A stretch of DNA of 64,000 bases, taken from Natronococcus sp. A-GB7 (GTDB lineage: Archaea > Halobacteriota > Halobacteria > Halobacteriales > Natrialbaceae). The number at the start of each line of letters is the position of its first letter. Positions within the stretch are counted from its first letter, which is position 1. The position numbers were made by a program, and so were the translations under genes. The notes under the pieces are model-generated. The model had not been told where the DNA came from. It saw only the letters and a list, made by a program, of their open reading frames with translations, and made no database searches. The stretch covers positions 1 to 64,000 of the forward strand of contig NZ_JARUKV010000011.1 of assembly GCF_029688865.1 (NCBI RefSeq), written 5' to 3'. Shown piece after piece: positions 35,117 to 44,503 of the stretch.

Positions 35117-36091
35117 ATGGACACGGGACTGTTGACGACAAGCACCGACGAGCTCTCGGAAGCCGGGGTCGCCGTTCGCGCCGAGGAGCTGGGATACGAC
35201 GACGTCTGGCTGCCCGAGCTGTGGGGCGAGAGCGGGGTCGTCCGAGCGACCGAGATCGCGACCCGGACCGACGAGCTCGGGATCGGGTCGGCGATCCTGA
35301 ACGTCTACTCGCGCTCGCCGGCCGTCCTCGCGATGACCGCGGCCTCGTTGCAGCGGGTCTCGGACGGTCGGTTCGTCCTCGGAGTCGGCACGAGCACGAA
35401 GAAGTCGATCGAGGACCTCCACGGCGAACGCTTCGACCGTCCCGTGCGGCGCGCCCACGAGACGATCGAGCTCGTCCGCGCGTTCACCGCGGGAGAGGGC
35501 CGGGTCGACTACGACGGCGAGTTGCTCGAGGCGAAAGACTTCCCGTCGCTCGAGGTCCCAACGCCGATCTACCACGCCGGACTGGGCCCCGCGAACCGCC
35601 GGGTCGTCGGCCGGCTCGCCGACGGCTGGATTCCGCACAACATCCCCTTCTCGAGACTCGAGGACGCCTTCGAGGAGGTCGCGGCGGCGGCCCGGGAGCG
35701 GGACCGGGATCCCGAGGAGATCGCCGTCGCGCCGTACGTCCCGGCGGCCGTCAGCGAGGACCTCGAGGCGGCCCGGGACGCGATCCGCGGCCACGTCGCC
35801 TACTACGTCGGCAGCGGTGAGGGGTACCGACGGGCCGTCGGCGCGGCGTACCCCGACGAGGCCGACCGGATCGCCGAGGCGTGGCGGGAGGGGGAGCGGG
35901 GAGCGGCTGCGGACGCCGTCACCGACGAGCTGGTCGACGACCTCGGCGTGGCGGGAACGCCCGAGGACGCCCGCGATCGGCTCGAATCCCTGGTCGCCGA
36001 CACCGGGATCGACCACCCGATCGTGGTGGTTCCCGATCCCGCCTCGGACGAGATCGCCGAGCTGACGATCGAGTCGCTCGCACCGGAATAA
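35117..36091 (+). CDS. F420-dependent LLM-class oxidoreductase
   Basis: 324 residues of the luciferase-like monooxygenase superfamily (TIM barrel). Characteristic stretches are DTGLLTTSTDELSEAG at the start, YDDVWLPELWGES, RVSDGRFVLGVGTSTKKSIE, and PIYHAGLGPANRRVVGRLAD. It resembles the haloarchaeal 'NP1902A-type' group of coenzyme F420 oxidoreductases. The substrate is unknown. A leaderless start at 35117 is suggested by ttttgtc about 25 bp upstream. Confidence 0.82.
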   Translation: MDTGLLTTSTDELSEAGVAVRAEELGYDDVWLPELWGESGVVRATEIATRTDELGIGSAILNVYSRSPAVLAMTAASLQRVSDGRFVLGVGTSTKKSIEDLHGERFDRPVRRAHETIELVRAFTAGEGRVDYDGELLEAKDFPSLEVPTPIYHAGLGPANRRVVGRLADGWIPHNIPFSRLEDAFEEVAAAARERDRDPEEIAVAPYVPAAVSEDLEAARDAIRGHVAYYVGSGEGYRRAVGAAYPDEADRIAEAWREGERGAAADAVTDELVDDLGVAGTPEDARDRLESLVADTGIDHPIVVVPDPASDEIAELTIESLAPE

Positions 36092-36167
36092 AAGCGGATT
36101 GCAGCGTCCGGACCGAAGGCTTTGACCCGCGTCAAACCTGTTTCGAACGGAGCGATCGGGCACGCCA

Positions 36168-36617
36168 AGGAAATATGCAGACTTCATTGGCGAGGTACAG
36201 CACCGTATCGATGCTGGGACCCAGGCCGAGGCTGTCAGGACAACTCGCGCCGTCCTCGAGACCCTCGGCGAGCGTGTCGGCGAAGGCGGAGCGACGGATA
36301 TCGCGAGCCCGCTCCCCCTGGAGATCGACCGCTACCTCCTGCAGGTCGAACACGGCCAGACGTCCGACCTCGACGAATTCGTCGAACGGGTCCACGAGCG
36401 GCTCAACGACGAGGACCTCGAACTCGAGACCGACTACTCTCGTCCGTCGGGCGTCGATCGAGCCGACGCCACCTACCGGACGAAGGCCGTCCTCGCGCTG
36501 CTGAGTGAGGTCGTCCCCGGTGGCGAGATCGCGAACGTCGAGAGCCAGCTCCACGAGGAGTTCGAGGAGCTGTTCGAGCTGGTCGACGCCGAGACCCAGC
36601 CCTGGGAAGCACAGTAG
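36168..36617 (+). CDS. DUF2267 protein without a recognisable start codon
   Basis: A clean frame runs from the stop at 36123-36125 to TAG at 36615-36617 and encodes a DUF2267 protein (KYADFIGEVQHRIDAGT, TRAVLETLGERVGEGGA, EIDRYLLQVEHGQ, ALLSEVVPGGEIANVES). The frame contains no ATG or GTG and no TTG that could start the full domain. Homology begins where family members usually have M-x-Y; here the codon at 36168-36170 is AGG, one base from ATG. CTG at 36138 is the only near-start upstream. The ATG at 36175 is out of frame. Start loss, a rare start or a sequence error are all possible. Function of DUF2267 is unknown. Confidence 0.75.
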   Translation, partial: RKYADFIGEVQHRIDAGTQAEAVRTTRAVLETLGERVGEGGATDIASPLPLEIDRYLLQVEHGQTSDLDEFVERVHERLNDEDLELETDYSRPSGVDRADATYRTKAVLALLSEVVPGGEIANVESQLHEEFEELFELVDAETQPWEAQ

Positions 36618-36731
36618 CCGCGACGGAGCCATCGAACCTGGACGCTCCCGATACGCCGCTCTCGGAGTCGAGTTCGTAAAACCGGTCGTCGAGCCTTGCT
36701 GAGTGGTTTTTTCCTACCAGCTCGTGACTAC

Positions 36732-36744
36732 CAGGTGGTACCTG
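36732..36744. promoter_or_regulatory. Inverted repeat upstream of nadABC
   Basis: caggt-ggt-acctg is a short perfect inverted repeat about 85 bp before nadA and about 30 bp before the TATA-like aagttattc (36769-36777). It could be a repressor or activator site for the NAD operon; a 5-bp arm can easily occur by chance. Confidence 0.25.
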
Positions 36745-36806
36745 TACATGGCCCACTACCGAATGGAAAAGTTATTCAATAGTGGTTGGTGTGTGCTACT
36801 AGCCAC

Positions 36807-36812
36807 AGGAGA
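36807..36812 (+). promoter_or_regulatory. Shine-Dalgarno-like AGGAGA before nadA
   Basis: aggaga ends 5 bases before the ATG at 36818. With a TATA-like element 40-50 bp upstream, nadA probably has a short leader, unlike most genes here which look leaderless. The site supports 36818 over the in-frame ATG at 36827. Confidence 0.5.
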
Positions 36813-36817
36813 TCCGA

Positions 36818-37951
36818 ATGGCACGAATGGAAACAACGGAGTTCGAAACCGACCTGAGCCTGTTCAAATACGATCATCTCGAACAACTTCCATCGGAGTA
36901 TCGGGAGCTCGAAGAGGACGAACGAACGGAGCGAATCGAGGACACGCTCGAGATCCTCGGCGACGACGTCGTCGTCCTCGGGCACAACTACCAGCGCCGG
37001 GAGATCGTCGAGCACGCCGACTTCGTCGGGGATTCCTACGGGCTCTCGAGGGAGGCGGCTGCGGCCGACGCCGAGTACGTGATCTTCGGCGGCGTGACGT
37101 TCATGGCCGAGAGCGCCGACATCATCACCGACGACGACCAGACGGTGATCCTCCCGTCGATGGAGGCCTCCTGCCCGATGGCCGGGATGGCCGAGGCACT
37201 GCAGGTCGACGACGCCTGGGCGGAGATCACGGCGGCCGCGCCCGACGCCGAAATCGTCCCGATCACGTACATGAACTCCTATGCGGACCTGAAGGCGTTC
37301 TGTGCGAGCCAGGGTGGGCTGGTCTGTACGTCCTCGAACGCCCACGAGGCCTTCGAGTGGGCCCTCGAGCGCGGCGACAAGGTCCTCTTTCTCCCCGACA
37401 AACACCTCGGGGAGAACACGGCCCACCGCCTGGGGATGGCCGACGAGACCGTCACGTGGGATCCGTGGGACCCCGAAGGAAAGGACGCCCAGGAGGTCGC
37501 CGAGCGGGACCTCATTCTCTGGAACGGCTACTGCCAGGTCCACGAGCGGTTCAGCGAGGCTCACGTCGAGCAGGTTCGCGAGGAGCACCCGGAGGCAAAC
37601 GTGGTCGTCCACCCCGAGTGTCGCCGCGAGGTCGTCGAGGCCGCCGACGTCGTCGGCTCGACGGCGACGATCCGCGAGACGGTCGCGACCGCCGCGCCCG
37701 GCGAGACGTGGGCGATCGGCACGGAGATCCACCTCGCCGAGCACCTGCAGCGCTGGCACCCCGAGGTCGACGTCGTCCCGCTGTGTGGCGACGCCTGCAT
37801 GGACTGCAACGCCATGCGCCAGATCGACCCTAACTACCTCGCGTGGGTCCTCGAGGAGCTCGTCGCGGGCCGGGAGCGCAACGTGATCGAGGTCGCCCCC
37901 GAGGAGAAGGAACTCGCCGAACTGGCCCTCGAGCGCATGCTGGAGCTCTGA
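36818..37951 (+). CDS. nadA: Quinolinate synthase
   Basis: 377 residues; condenses iminoaspartate with dihydroxyacetone phosphate to quinolinate in de novo NAD synthesis. The three cluster cysteines are in SCPMAGMA (~residue 118), VVHPECRREV and CGDACMDCNAM. HNYQRREIVEHADFVGDSYG near residue 50 and FLPDKHLGENTA are family hallmarks. First gene of a compact operon with nadB (6-bp gap) and nadC (ATGA overlap). An oxygen-labile 4Fe-4S cluster is expected. Confidence 0.97.
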   Translation: MARMETTEFETDLSLFKYDHLEQLPSEYRELEEDERTERIEDTLEILGDDVVVLGHNYQRREIVEHADFVGDSYGLSREAAAADAEYVIFGGVTFMAESADIITDDDQTVILPSMEASCPMAGMAEALQVDDAWAEITAAAPDAEIVPITYMNSYADLKAFCASQGGLVCTSSNAHEAFEWALERGDKVLFLPDKHLGENTAHRLGMADETVTWDPWDPEGKDAQEVAERDLILWNGYCQVHERFSEAHVEQVREEHPEANVVVHPECRREVVEAADVVGSTATIRETVATAAPGETWAIGTEIHLAEHLQRWHPEVDVVPLCGDACMDCNAMRQIDPNYLAWVLEELVAGRERNVIEVAPEEKELAELALERMLEL

Positions 37952-37957
37952 TCCACG

Positions 37958-39484
37958 ATGCCCGAGACACCACCCCACGACACCGCGGACGTCCTCGTCG
38001 TCGGCAGCGGCATCGCGGGCTGTGCGGCCGCCCTGCAGGCCGCACGCGAGGACGCGGAGGTACTGCTGGTAACGAAGGCCGAGCGACCCGCCGACGCGAG
38101 CACCGACTGGGCCCAGGGCGGCATCACGACCGCTCGCGGCGACCCCGAGGCGCTGAAACGCGACGTCCTCGCGGCCAGCGACGGGACCGCCGATCCCGAC
38201 GCCGTCGACGTCCTCGTCCGCGAGGCCGACGCGGCCGTCGAGGACGTGCTCCTCGAGACCCTCGGGATCGGCTTCGACGAGCGCGAGGACGGCGCGTTCG
38301 ACTACGCCCGCGAGGCGGCCCACTCCGAGCGACGCATCCTTCACGTCGACGCCGCGACGGGGACGCACATCCTGCGCCCGTTCCTGAACTACGTCGACGA
38401 CCACGAGCGCATCGAGGTCCGGCAGGACACCGCCGCGCTCGAGCTGATTACCCACGAGGGCGGCGTCCATGGCGTCCTCACCGACGAGGATCCGACCGGC
38501 CACCCCGTCTACGCCGGGGCGACGGTGCTGGCGACCGGCGGGATCGGCGCGCTCTACCCGCGCTCGACGAACCCGGACGGCGCCACCGGCGACGGGATCG
38601 CGATGGCCGCGCTCGCGGGTGCCGACGTCGCGGACCTGGAGTACGTGCAGTTCCATCCGACCGCGTACGCCGGCGACGACCCGTTCCTCCTCTCGGAGGC
38701 GCTTCGCGGTGAGGGCGCCGTCCTTCGGAACGCGGACGGAGACCGCTTCATGGACGACTACCACCCCGACGCCGAACTCGCACCCCGGGACGTCGTCGCC
38801 CGTGCGGTCGAAACCGAACGCGAGGAGACCGGCGAGGTCGTCCTGGACGTACGGACGATCGAGGGCGAGTTCGAGGACGAGTTCCCCGGCATCGCCGAGA
38901 ACTGCCGCGACCGCGGGCTCGAGGGCGAGGAGATCCCGGTCGCTCCCTGTGAGCACTTCCTCTGTGGCGGGATCGACGTCGACGATCGCGGGCGAGCGAG
39001 CCTCGAGGGACTGTACGCCGTCGGCGAGTGTACCCGAACGGGCGTCCACGGCGCGAACCGCCTGGCGAGTACGAGCCTGCTCGAGGGATTAGTCTGGGGA
39101 TTGCGGGCGGGCGAGGCTGCGGTCGACCGCGAAGCGAAACTCCGGATCGTCGACGCGCCCGAACTCCGCGACGGCGATCCCGCCCTTCCCGAGCGCTTCT
39201 CTGCCGAGAAGTTTACCCGACTGCAGCGGACGATGGACGACTCCCTGGGGCTCGAGCGCGACCCCGACGGGATCGCCCGCGCGAGCGCCGTCCTCCGGCG
39301 GCTCAAGGGCGAGGTCGACGCCTACACCCGCACCAGGACCTCCCGCGAGCTCTACGAGCTCCGGAACGCCTGCGTCACCGCCCTGCTGATCGCGCGGGCC
39401 GCGGGCGAGAACACGGAATCGCGAGGCTGTCACCACCTCGTCCGCGAGGACTCGCCGACCGCCGAGCCGGAGGCACCCCGATGA
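37958..39484 (+). CDS. nadB: L-aspartate oxidase
   Basis: 508 residues; FAD enzyme oxidising L-aspartate to iminoaspartate for NadA. The FAD-binding GSGIAGCAAALQA is at residue ~15, STDWAQGGITTARGD near 48 is the family signature, and HFLCGGIDVDDRGRASLEGL and GVHGANRLASTSLLEGLVWG are typical of the succinate dehydrogenase/aspartate oxidase superfamily. Succinate dehydrogenase is excluded by the operon and by the DWAQGG segment. Its stop overlaps the nadC start. Confidence 0.97.
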   Translation: MPETPPHDTADVLVVGSGIAGCAAALQAAREDAEVLLVTKAERPADASTDWAQGGITTARGDPEALKRDVLAASDGTADPDAVDVLVREADAAVEDVLLETLGIGFDEREDGAFDYAREAAHSERRILHVDAATGTHILRPFLNYVDDHERIEVRQDTAALELITHEGGVHGVLTDEDPTGHPVYAGATVLATGGIGALYPRSTNPDGATGDGIAMAALAGADVADLEYVQFHPTAYAGDDPFLLSEALRGEGAVLRNADGDRFMDDYHPDAELAPRDVVARAVETEREETGEVVLDVRTIEGEFEDEFPGIAENCRDRGLEGEEIPVAPCEHFLCGGIDVDDRGRASLEGLYAVGECTRTGVHGANRLASTSLLEGLVWGLRAGEAAVDREAKLRIVDAPELRDGDPALPERFSAEKFTRLQRTMDDSLGLERDPDGIARASAVLRRLKGEVDAYTRTRTSRELYELRNACVTALLIARAAGENTESRGCHHLVREDSPTAEPEAPR

Positions 39485-40302
39485 TCACCGACGCGCAGGT
39501 CGAGCGCTGGCTCCGCGAGGACGTCGGTCACCACGACGTCACGAACCAGGTTCCCGGCGAGACGACGGGCCGACTCGTCGCGAAAGAGCAGGGAACCGTC
39601 GCGGGGCTCGAGGCCGCCCGCGCCGTCTTCGAGTATCTCGGTGTCGACGTTCGCGAGTCACTCGAGGACGGAGCCAGAATCGAGTCCGGCGACGAGGTCC
39701 TCCGCGTCGCGGGGGCCACGCGCGAGGTCCTTCGGGGCGAGCGCCTTGCGGTGAATCTGGTCGGGCACGCCTCAGGCATCGCGACACGGACCCGCAGGGC
39801 GGTCGACGAGGCGCGAACGGAGGCCGACGACGTCCGGATCGCCGCGACCCGGAAGACGACGCCCGGGCTACGGGGCCTCGAGAAACGGGCCGTCGTCGCC
39901 GGCGGGGGCGACACCCACCGCCTCGACTGCTCCCATATGGTGATGGTCAAGGACAACCACGTCGCCGAGCTGGGTCTCGAGGACGCTGTCTCGCGGTTCC
40001 GGGAGCGGGCGTCGTTTGCGACGCAGATCGAGGTCGAGGTCGAGTCGCCGGGGGACTCCCCACGGGCCGTGGAGGCCGGTGCGGACGTCGTCCTGCTCGA
40101 CAACATGTCTCCGGCAGAGACCCGAACGGGGGTCGAGCTGCTCGCCGAGACTGACACACTGACGGAGGCGAGCGGCGGGATCGGGCTCGAGGACGTCCCC
40201 GAGTACGCCGCGACGGGCGTCGACGTGATCTCGATGGGATCGCTGACCCACTCGGCGCCCGCGCTGGATCTGTCCTTCCGAACCGGCGATCAGGACGCGT
40301 AG
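39481..40302 (+). CDS. nadC: Nicotinate-nucleotide pyrophosphorylase (carboxylating)
   Basis: 273 residues; converts quinolinate and PRPP to nicotinate mononucleotide. Visible are RLAVNLVGHASGIATRTR, ATRKTTPGLRGLEKRAVVAG with the PRPP/quinolinate-binding Arg and Lys, the DCSHMVMVKDNHV loop, EVEVESPGD and the C-terminal EASGGIGLEDVPEYA. The ATGA overlap with nadB indicates coupled translation, completing nadABC. Confidence 0.97.
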   Translation: MITDAQVERWLREDVGHHDVTNQVPGETTGRLVAKEQGTVAGLEAARAVFEYLGVDVRESLEDGARIESGDEVLRVAGATREVLRGERLAVNLVGHASGIATRTRRAVDEARTEADDVRIAATRKTTPGLRGLEKRAVVAGGGDTHRLDCSHMVMVKDNHVAELGLEDAVSRFRERASFATQIEVEVESPGDSPRAVEAGADVVLLDNMSPAETRTGVELLAETDTLTEASGGIGLEDVPEYAATGVDVISMGSLTHSAPALDLSFRTGDQDA

Positions 40303-40324
40303 GGCGCGCAGCTCCGCGCACGAC

Positions 40325-40330
40325 CTTTTT
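40325..40330 (+). promoter_or_regulatory. TATA-like box of kptA
   Basis: cttttt lies 26-31 bp before the GTG at 40356, which supports that start for a leaderless transcript rather than the TTG at 40329 that lies within the box itself. Confidence 0.45.
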
Positions 40331-40355
40331 GTCCTCGAGCGTCCATCGCTCTCTC

Positions 40356-41036
40356 GTGGCGGAGCCAGTTCGAACCTGTGCGGAGCACGGTCCGTTCGCG
40401 ACCGACGATGGGACCTGTCCGCGCTGTGGCGCCCGAGGGACGGAGCTACTTTCGGGGGAGCGACGGCGTCGCCTCTCGAAGTTCGCGAGCGGTGCCCTAC
40501 GACACTTCGCCGATGACGTCGGCCTCGACCTCGACGAGCGAGGGTGGACGACCCTCGAGGGACTTGTCGACGCCGTCGAGCGGAAGTACGACTGGGCAGA
40601 ACCCGACCATATCACGGCCGTGATCGCGACCGATCCAAAGGGGCGGTTCGAGCGAACCGGCGGGGTCGACGACGGGAGCGGCGACCGGGTCCGCGCGGCC
40701 TACGGTCACTCCGTCGACGTCGACCTCGAGCCGACCGACGCCCCGGTACCCGACGAGCTCTACCACGGCACCGCCCCGGAGAACCTCGCGTCGATCCGCG
40801 AGTCGGGGCTACAACCGATGTCTCGCCAGTACGTCCAACTCTCGGAGAGCTCCGAGGCCGCCCGCCGCGTCGGGAACCGCCACGCGAGCGATCCCGTCGT
40901 CCTCGTCGTCGACGCCGCGGGGATGGTCGCCGACGGCCACCGGATCACGAAACGCGGCCGCGAGACGTATACGGCGGATCGAGTTCCCACGAGATATCTC
41001 GAGGAATCCGCCTCGAGCGACGATTCCCGTCGCTAG
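40356..41036 (+). CDS. kptA: RNA 2'-phosphotransferase (KptA/Tpt1) with N-terminal zinc ribbon
   Basis: 226 residues. The first ~30 form a zinc ribbon (CAEHGPFATDDGTCPRCGARG). The Tpt1 core follows: RRLSKFASGALRHF, RVRAAYGHSVDVDLEPTD, LYHGTAPENLASIRESGL, VQLSESSEAARRVGNRH and PVVLVVDAAGMVADGH. Tpt1 transfers the 2'-phosphate left by some RNA ligations to NAD+. The position directly after nadABC links an NAD consumer to NAD synthesis, though the 53-bp gap and its own promoter suggest separate transcription. Confidence 0.9.
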   Translation: MAEPVRTCAEHGPFATDDGTCPRCGARGTELLSGERRRRLSKFASGALRHFADDVGLDLDERGWTTLEGLVDAVERKYDWAEPDHITAVIATDPKGRFERTGGVDDGSGDRVRAAYGHSVDVDLEPTDAPVPDELYHGTAPENLASIRESGLQPMSRQYVQLSESSEAARRVGNRHASDPVVLVVDAAGMVADGHRITKRGRETYTADRVPTRYLEESASSDDSRR

Positions 41037-41278
41037 AGCGGGCGCGACGGTGCAGATACGGGTCGGCGCTCGTTTTCCGTCGCGGATCGGGGCCGCCCGT
41101 GAGCCGATCAGCGACGAACGTCACGTCCCCCTCGGCGGCGTGAACCAGTCGGGACCGAAGCGGTACAACGGGGAGTCGATCCTCGATTCGCGGCTCGCCC
41201 GCTCGACGGTTTACTGATTGCGGACTGTTACCGTGAATCGACAGGGAGTTTATCCGTTTCGATAGCCATTGCGCGGAC

Positions 41279-44200
41279 ATGAGGACGGGAGCGAGTCCCG
41301 AGAAGGGGGACGGACGGCTCTGGGGGAGCGCCGCCGACGACGACGCGGCACTCGAGCGGTATCGGACGCTCGTCGGTGCGATCGACGACGGCGTCTATCA
41401 ACTCGATGCGGACGGGACCTTCGTCGCCGTCAACGACGGTCTCGTCGAGATAACGGGCTACGAACGGACCGATCTCCTGGGGGAACACGTCTCGCTAATT
41501 CTGGACGACGACGACGTTTCAGCCATCGAGGAGGGGGTGTCGGCCCGTCTCGAGGGAACGAGCGAGGGGAACGAAACGTTCGAACTGGGTGTTCGAACCG
41601 CCACCGACGAGGTCGTCCCGTGCGGACTCCGGGTCAATCCGCTCGCGGACGACGGCGAGCTTCGGGCCACGATCGGCGTGGTGCGGGACCGCACCGAGCC
41701 GAACCGACGGCTGGACACGTTCGAGTCCCCGGACGCGCCGTCGGGATCCGTCACCGACGTCCTCGACGAGGCCGACATCGGGGTGTTCGTCCTCGACGAC
41801 GCGTTCGAGGTCGCATGGGCCGACGAGACCGTCGAACAGTACTTCGGACTTGAGCGGGACGCGATCGTCGGCCGCGACAAACGAGCGCTGGTGGAGGAAA
41901 CGGTAAAACACGAACTCGAGGATCCGGAGCGGTTCGCCGAAACCGTACTGGCCACCTACGACGACAACAGCTACATCGAGCGCTTCGAGTGTCGCGTCAC
42001 GGCGGGTGACGGTCGCGACGGTCGGTGGCTCGAGCACTACAGCAAGCCGATCGAGTCGGGCCGCTACGCCGGCGGGCGGATCGAGTTCTACTACGATATC
42101 ACCGACCGGAAACGCTCGGAGAGTGCCCTCCGGGAGAGCAGGGAGGAGTTTCGGTCCCTGGTCGACGCGATCGAGGAGTACGCCATCTTCCGACTGGATC
42201 CGTCGGGTCGTGTCACCAGCTGGAACACGGGCGCCGAGCGAATCAAAGGGTACGACCGCGAGGAGATCCTCGGCGAGGAGTTCTCGGCCTTCTACACGCC
42301 CGAGGACCGCGCCGCGGGCGTTCCGGAGCGGAACCTCGAGCGAGCGACCGAGCACGGCTCGGTCGAGGACGAGGGGTGGCGCGTCCGCGCGGACGGATCA
42401 CGGTTCTGGGCGAACGTCACCATCACGGCGGTCCGGGACGCCGACGGCACCCACCGGGGCTACCTGAAAGTGACCCGAGACGTGACCGAGCGACGCCAGC
42501 GCGAGCAACGACTCGAGAGCGAACTCGAGGAGCTCTTCGGACGGATCTCCGACGCGTTCTACGCGGTCGACGAGGAGTTCCGGTTTACCCACGTCAACGA
42601 TCGCGCCGAGGAACTCCTCCAACATCCCGAGGACGAACTGCTCGGCGAACGCCTCTGGGACGTCTTTCCGTCCGCCGCCGAGATCGACGAGGTCTGGGAC
42701 GCGTTCCACACGGCGCGGGAGACCCAGGAGGCGACCAGTTACGAGCTCTACTACGACACGCTCGGGTTCTGGGTCGAGGCGAACCTCTATCCCTCGGAAA
42801 CCGGGATCTCGGTCTACTTCCGGGATATCACCGACCGCAAGGAACGCGAGCAGTACCTGGAGGACGCCAAGGAACAGCTCGAGGCCGCGACCGAGGCCGG
42901 TGCGGTCGGAACCTGGGAGTGGAACGTCGCCGAGGACGCGTTCGTTACCGGCGCCACCTTCGCGCAAACGTTCGGGCTCGACCCGGAGCAGGCACGAGAG
43001 GGGGTCCCCCTCGAGCGGGTGCTGTCGTCGATCCACGAGGACGACCGCGAGCGCGTCGCCGCGCGGATCGATGATGCCCTCGAGACCGGGGGCGAGTACG
43101 AAGCGGAGTACCGGGTCCGAAACGCCGACGGCGAGATCCGCTGGGTCTTCGCCCGCGGCCACGTCGAGTGCGACGAGGCAGGCAACGCCGAGGCGTTCCC
43201 CGGTGCACTCACCGACATCACGGAACGCAAACGGGCCGAACTCGAGGCCCGGAAGCAACGCAGGCAGCTCGAGACGCTGTTCCGAGTGTTGCCCGTCGGT
43301 GCCGTGGTCGCGGACAAGGAGGGGTCGCTGATCAGAGCGAACGCCACGGCCAAGGAGACCTGGGGCGGCGACGTCTTCGATGCCGACTCCGTCGCCGAGT
43401 ACGAGAAGTACACCGCCGTCTGGGCCGACTCCGGTGAGCCGGTCGAACTCGAGGAGCGGACGATGTCCCAGGTGCTTCGCGGGGAGGAGGTGACCGAACC
43501 GAACATTTACGAGATTCGGACGTTCGACGGCGAACGGCGGATCGTTATGGAACACGGGATGCCGGTCAGAGACGAACGCGGCGACGTGCGTCGTGCGGTC
43601 GTTACGGTCACGGATATCACCGAACGCCGCGAGTACCAGCGACGACTCGAGGAGACGATCGAACAGCTCGAGACCTCGAACGAACGGCTCGAGCAGTTCG
43701 CCTACGCGGCCTCCCACGACCTGCAAGAGCCCCTGCGGATGGTCTCGAGCTATCTACAGCTGATCGAGAGCCGCTACGGCGACCTGTTCGACGACGACGG
43801 CGAGGAGTTCCTGCAGTTCGCTATCGACGGCGCGGAGCGGATGCGAAGCATGATCGACCGCCTGCTCGCGTACTCTCGCGTCGAAACGGGCGGGAGCTCC
43901 TTCGAACCGACCGATCTCGAGCGGCTCCTCGACGACGTTCTCGACGACGTTCAGCTCCGGCTCGAGGAGAGCGGTGCCGACGTGACGGTCGAACCCCTAC
44001 CCCGGGTGAACGGCGACGCCGATCAACTCCGGCAGGTGTTCCAGAACCTGCTCGAGAACGCGATCGAGTACAGCGGCGACGAACCGCCGACGATCCACGT
44101 CGACGCCGAACGGCTGGACGGGACGTGGAAGATCGCGGTCCGCGACGAGGGGATCGGGATCGATCCCAACGATCAGGAGCGCGTGTTCGAGGTCTTCCAG

Positions 44201-44356
44201 CGCCTCCACGGCCGCGGCGAGCACGGAGGAATGGGGATCGGGCTGGCGCTCTGTCAGCGGATCGTCGAGCGCCACGACGGCGAGATCTGGATCGACTCCG
44301 ATCCCGGTGAGGGGACGACGGTCTTCGTTACGCTACCGGCGGTCGACGGGTCGTAG
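41279..44356 (+). CDS. Six-PAS cytoplasmic sensor histidine kinase
   Basis: 1025 residues without membrane helices. Six PAS/PAC repeats follow one another from about residue 20 to 785, each closed by a DITDRK/DVTERR/DITERR-type end. The dimerisation domain has phospho-acceptor His in AASHDLQEPLRMVSSYLQL (~residue 814). The ATPase domain has N box QNLLENAIEYSG, G1 DEGIGIDP and G2 GGMGIGLALC. It should sense internal redox, light or ligand signals. No response regulator is adjacent (orphan kinase). Confidence 0.93.
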   Translation: MRTGASPEKGDGRLWGSAADDDAALERYRTLVGAIDDGVYQLDADGTFVAVNDGLVEITGYERTDLLGEHVSLILDDDDVSAIEEGVSARLEGTSEGNETFELGVRTATDEVVPCGLRVNPLADDGELRATIGVVRDRTEPNRRLDTFESPDAPSGSVTDVLDEADIGVFVLDDAFEVAWADETVEQYFGLERDAIVGRDKRALVEETVKHELEDPERFAETVLATYDDNSYIERFECRVTAGDGRDGRWLEHYSKPIESGRYAGGRIEFYYDITDRKRSESALRESREEFRSLVDAIEEYAIFRLDPSGRVTSWNTGAERIKGYDREEILGEEFSAFYTPEDRAAGVPERNLERATEHGSVEDEGWRVRADGSRFWANVTITAVRDADGTHRGYLKVTRDVTERRQREQRLESELEELFGRISDAFYAVDEEFRFTHVNDRAEELLQHPEDELLGERLWDVFPSAAEIDEVWDAFHTARETQEATSYELYYDTLGFWVEANLYPSETGISVYFRDITDRKEREQYLEDAKEQLEAATEAGAVGTWEWNVAEDAFVTGATFAQTFGLDPEQAREGVPLERVLSSIHEDDRERVAARIDDALETGGEYEAEYRVRNADGEIRWVFARGHVECDEAGNAEAFPGALTDITERKRAELEARKQRRQLETLFRVLPVGAVVADKEGSLIRANATAKETWGGDVFDADSVAEYEKYTAVWADSGEPVELEERTMSQVLRGEEVTEPNIYEIRTFDGERRIVMEHGMPVRDERGDVRRAVVTVTDITERREYQRRLEETIEQLETSNERLEQFAYAASHDLQEPLRMVSSYLQLIESRYGDLFDDDGEEFLQFAIDGAERMRSMIDRLLAYSRVETGGSSFEPTDLERLLDDVLDDVQLRLEESGADVTVEPLPRVNGDADQLRQVFQNLLENAIEYSGDEPPTIHVDAERLDGTWKIAVRDEGIGIDPNDQERVFEVFQRLHGRGEHGGMGIGLALCQRIVERHDGEIWIDSDPGEGTTVFVTLPAVDGS

Positions 44357-44503
44357 CGGTCGGTCGATCCCCAAGGGGAATCGCATCGACGGACGTTCTC
44401 GAGTCGAGTCACGGGAAGCGCCACTCCGGCGTCTCGCGTGTCTCGCTCGGCGACGACGGAGTAGCCGGTTCGCTCGAGGTGGGGTTCGTCGGCTCTTCTG
44501 AAC
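44357..44503. other. Spacer downstream of the kinase
   Basis: 147 bases from the kinase stop to the first tRNA-end-like repeat. A short - strand frame (ADEPHLERTGYSVVAERD) is open here and looks protein-like, but it has no credible start and runs into kinase antisense. It may be a gene fragment left by an integration event. I see no complete gene. Confidence 0.3.

Noticed and set aside
32857-35145. Long - strand open frames opposite the ABC and GIDE genes (also 36776-39049, 60131-62605, 10647-12719 beyond the SDR, and + strand 57484-59736)
   Set aside because: High-GC shadow frames: they mirror well-supported genes on the other strand, lack domains and have unnatural composition.
36122-36508. 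Arg/Pro-rich frame overlapping the DUF2267 region
   Set aside because: It is out of frame with the clearly family-like DUF2267 sequence and has shadow-type composition.
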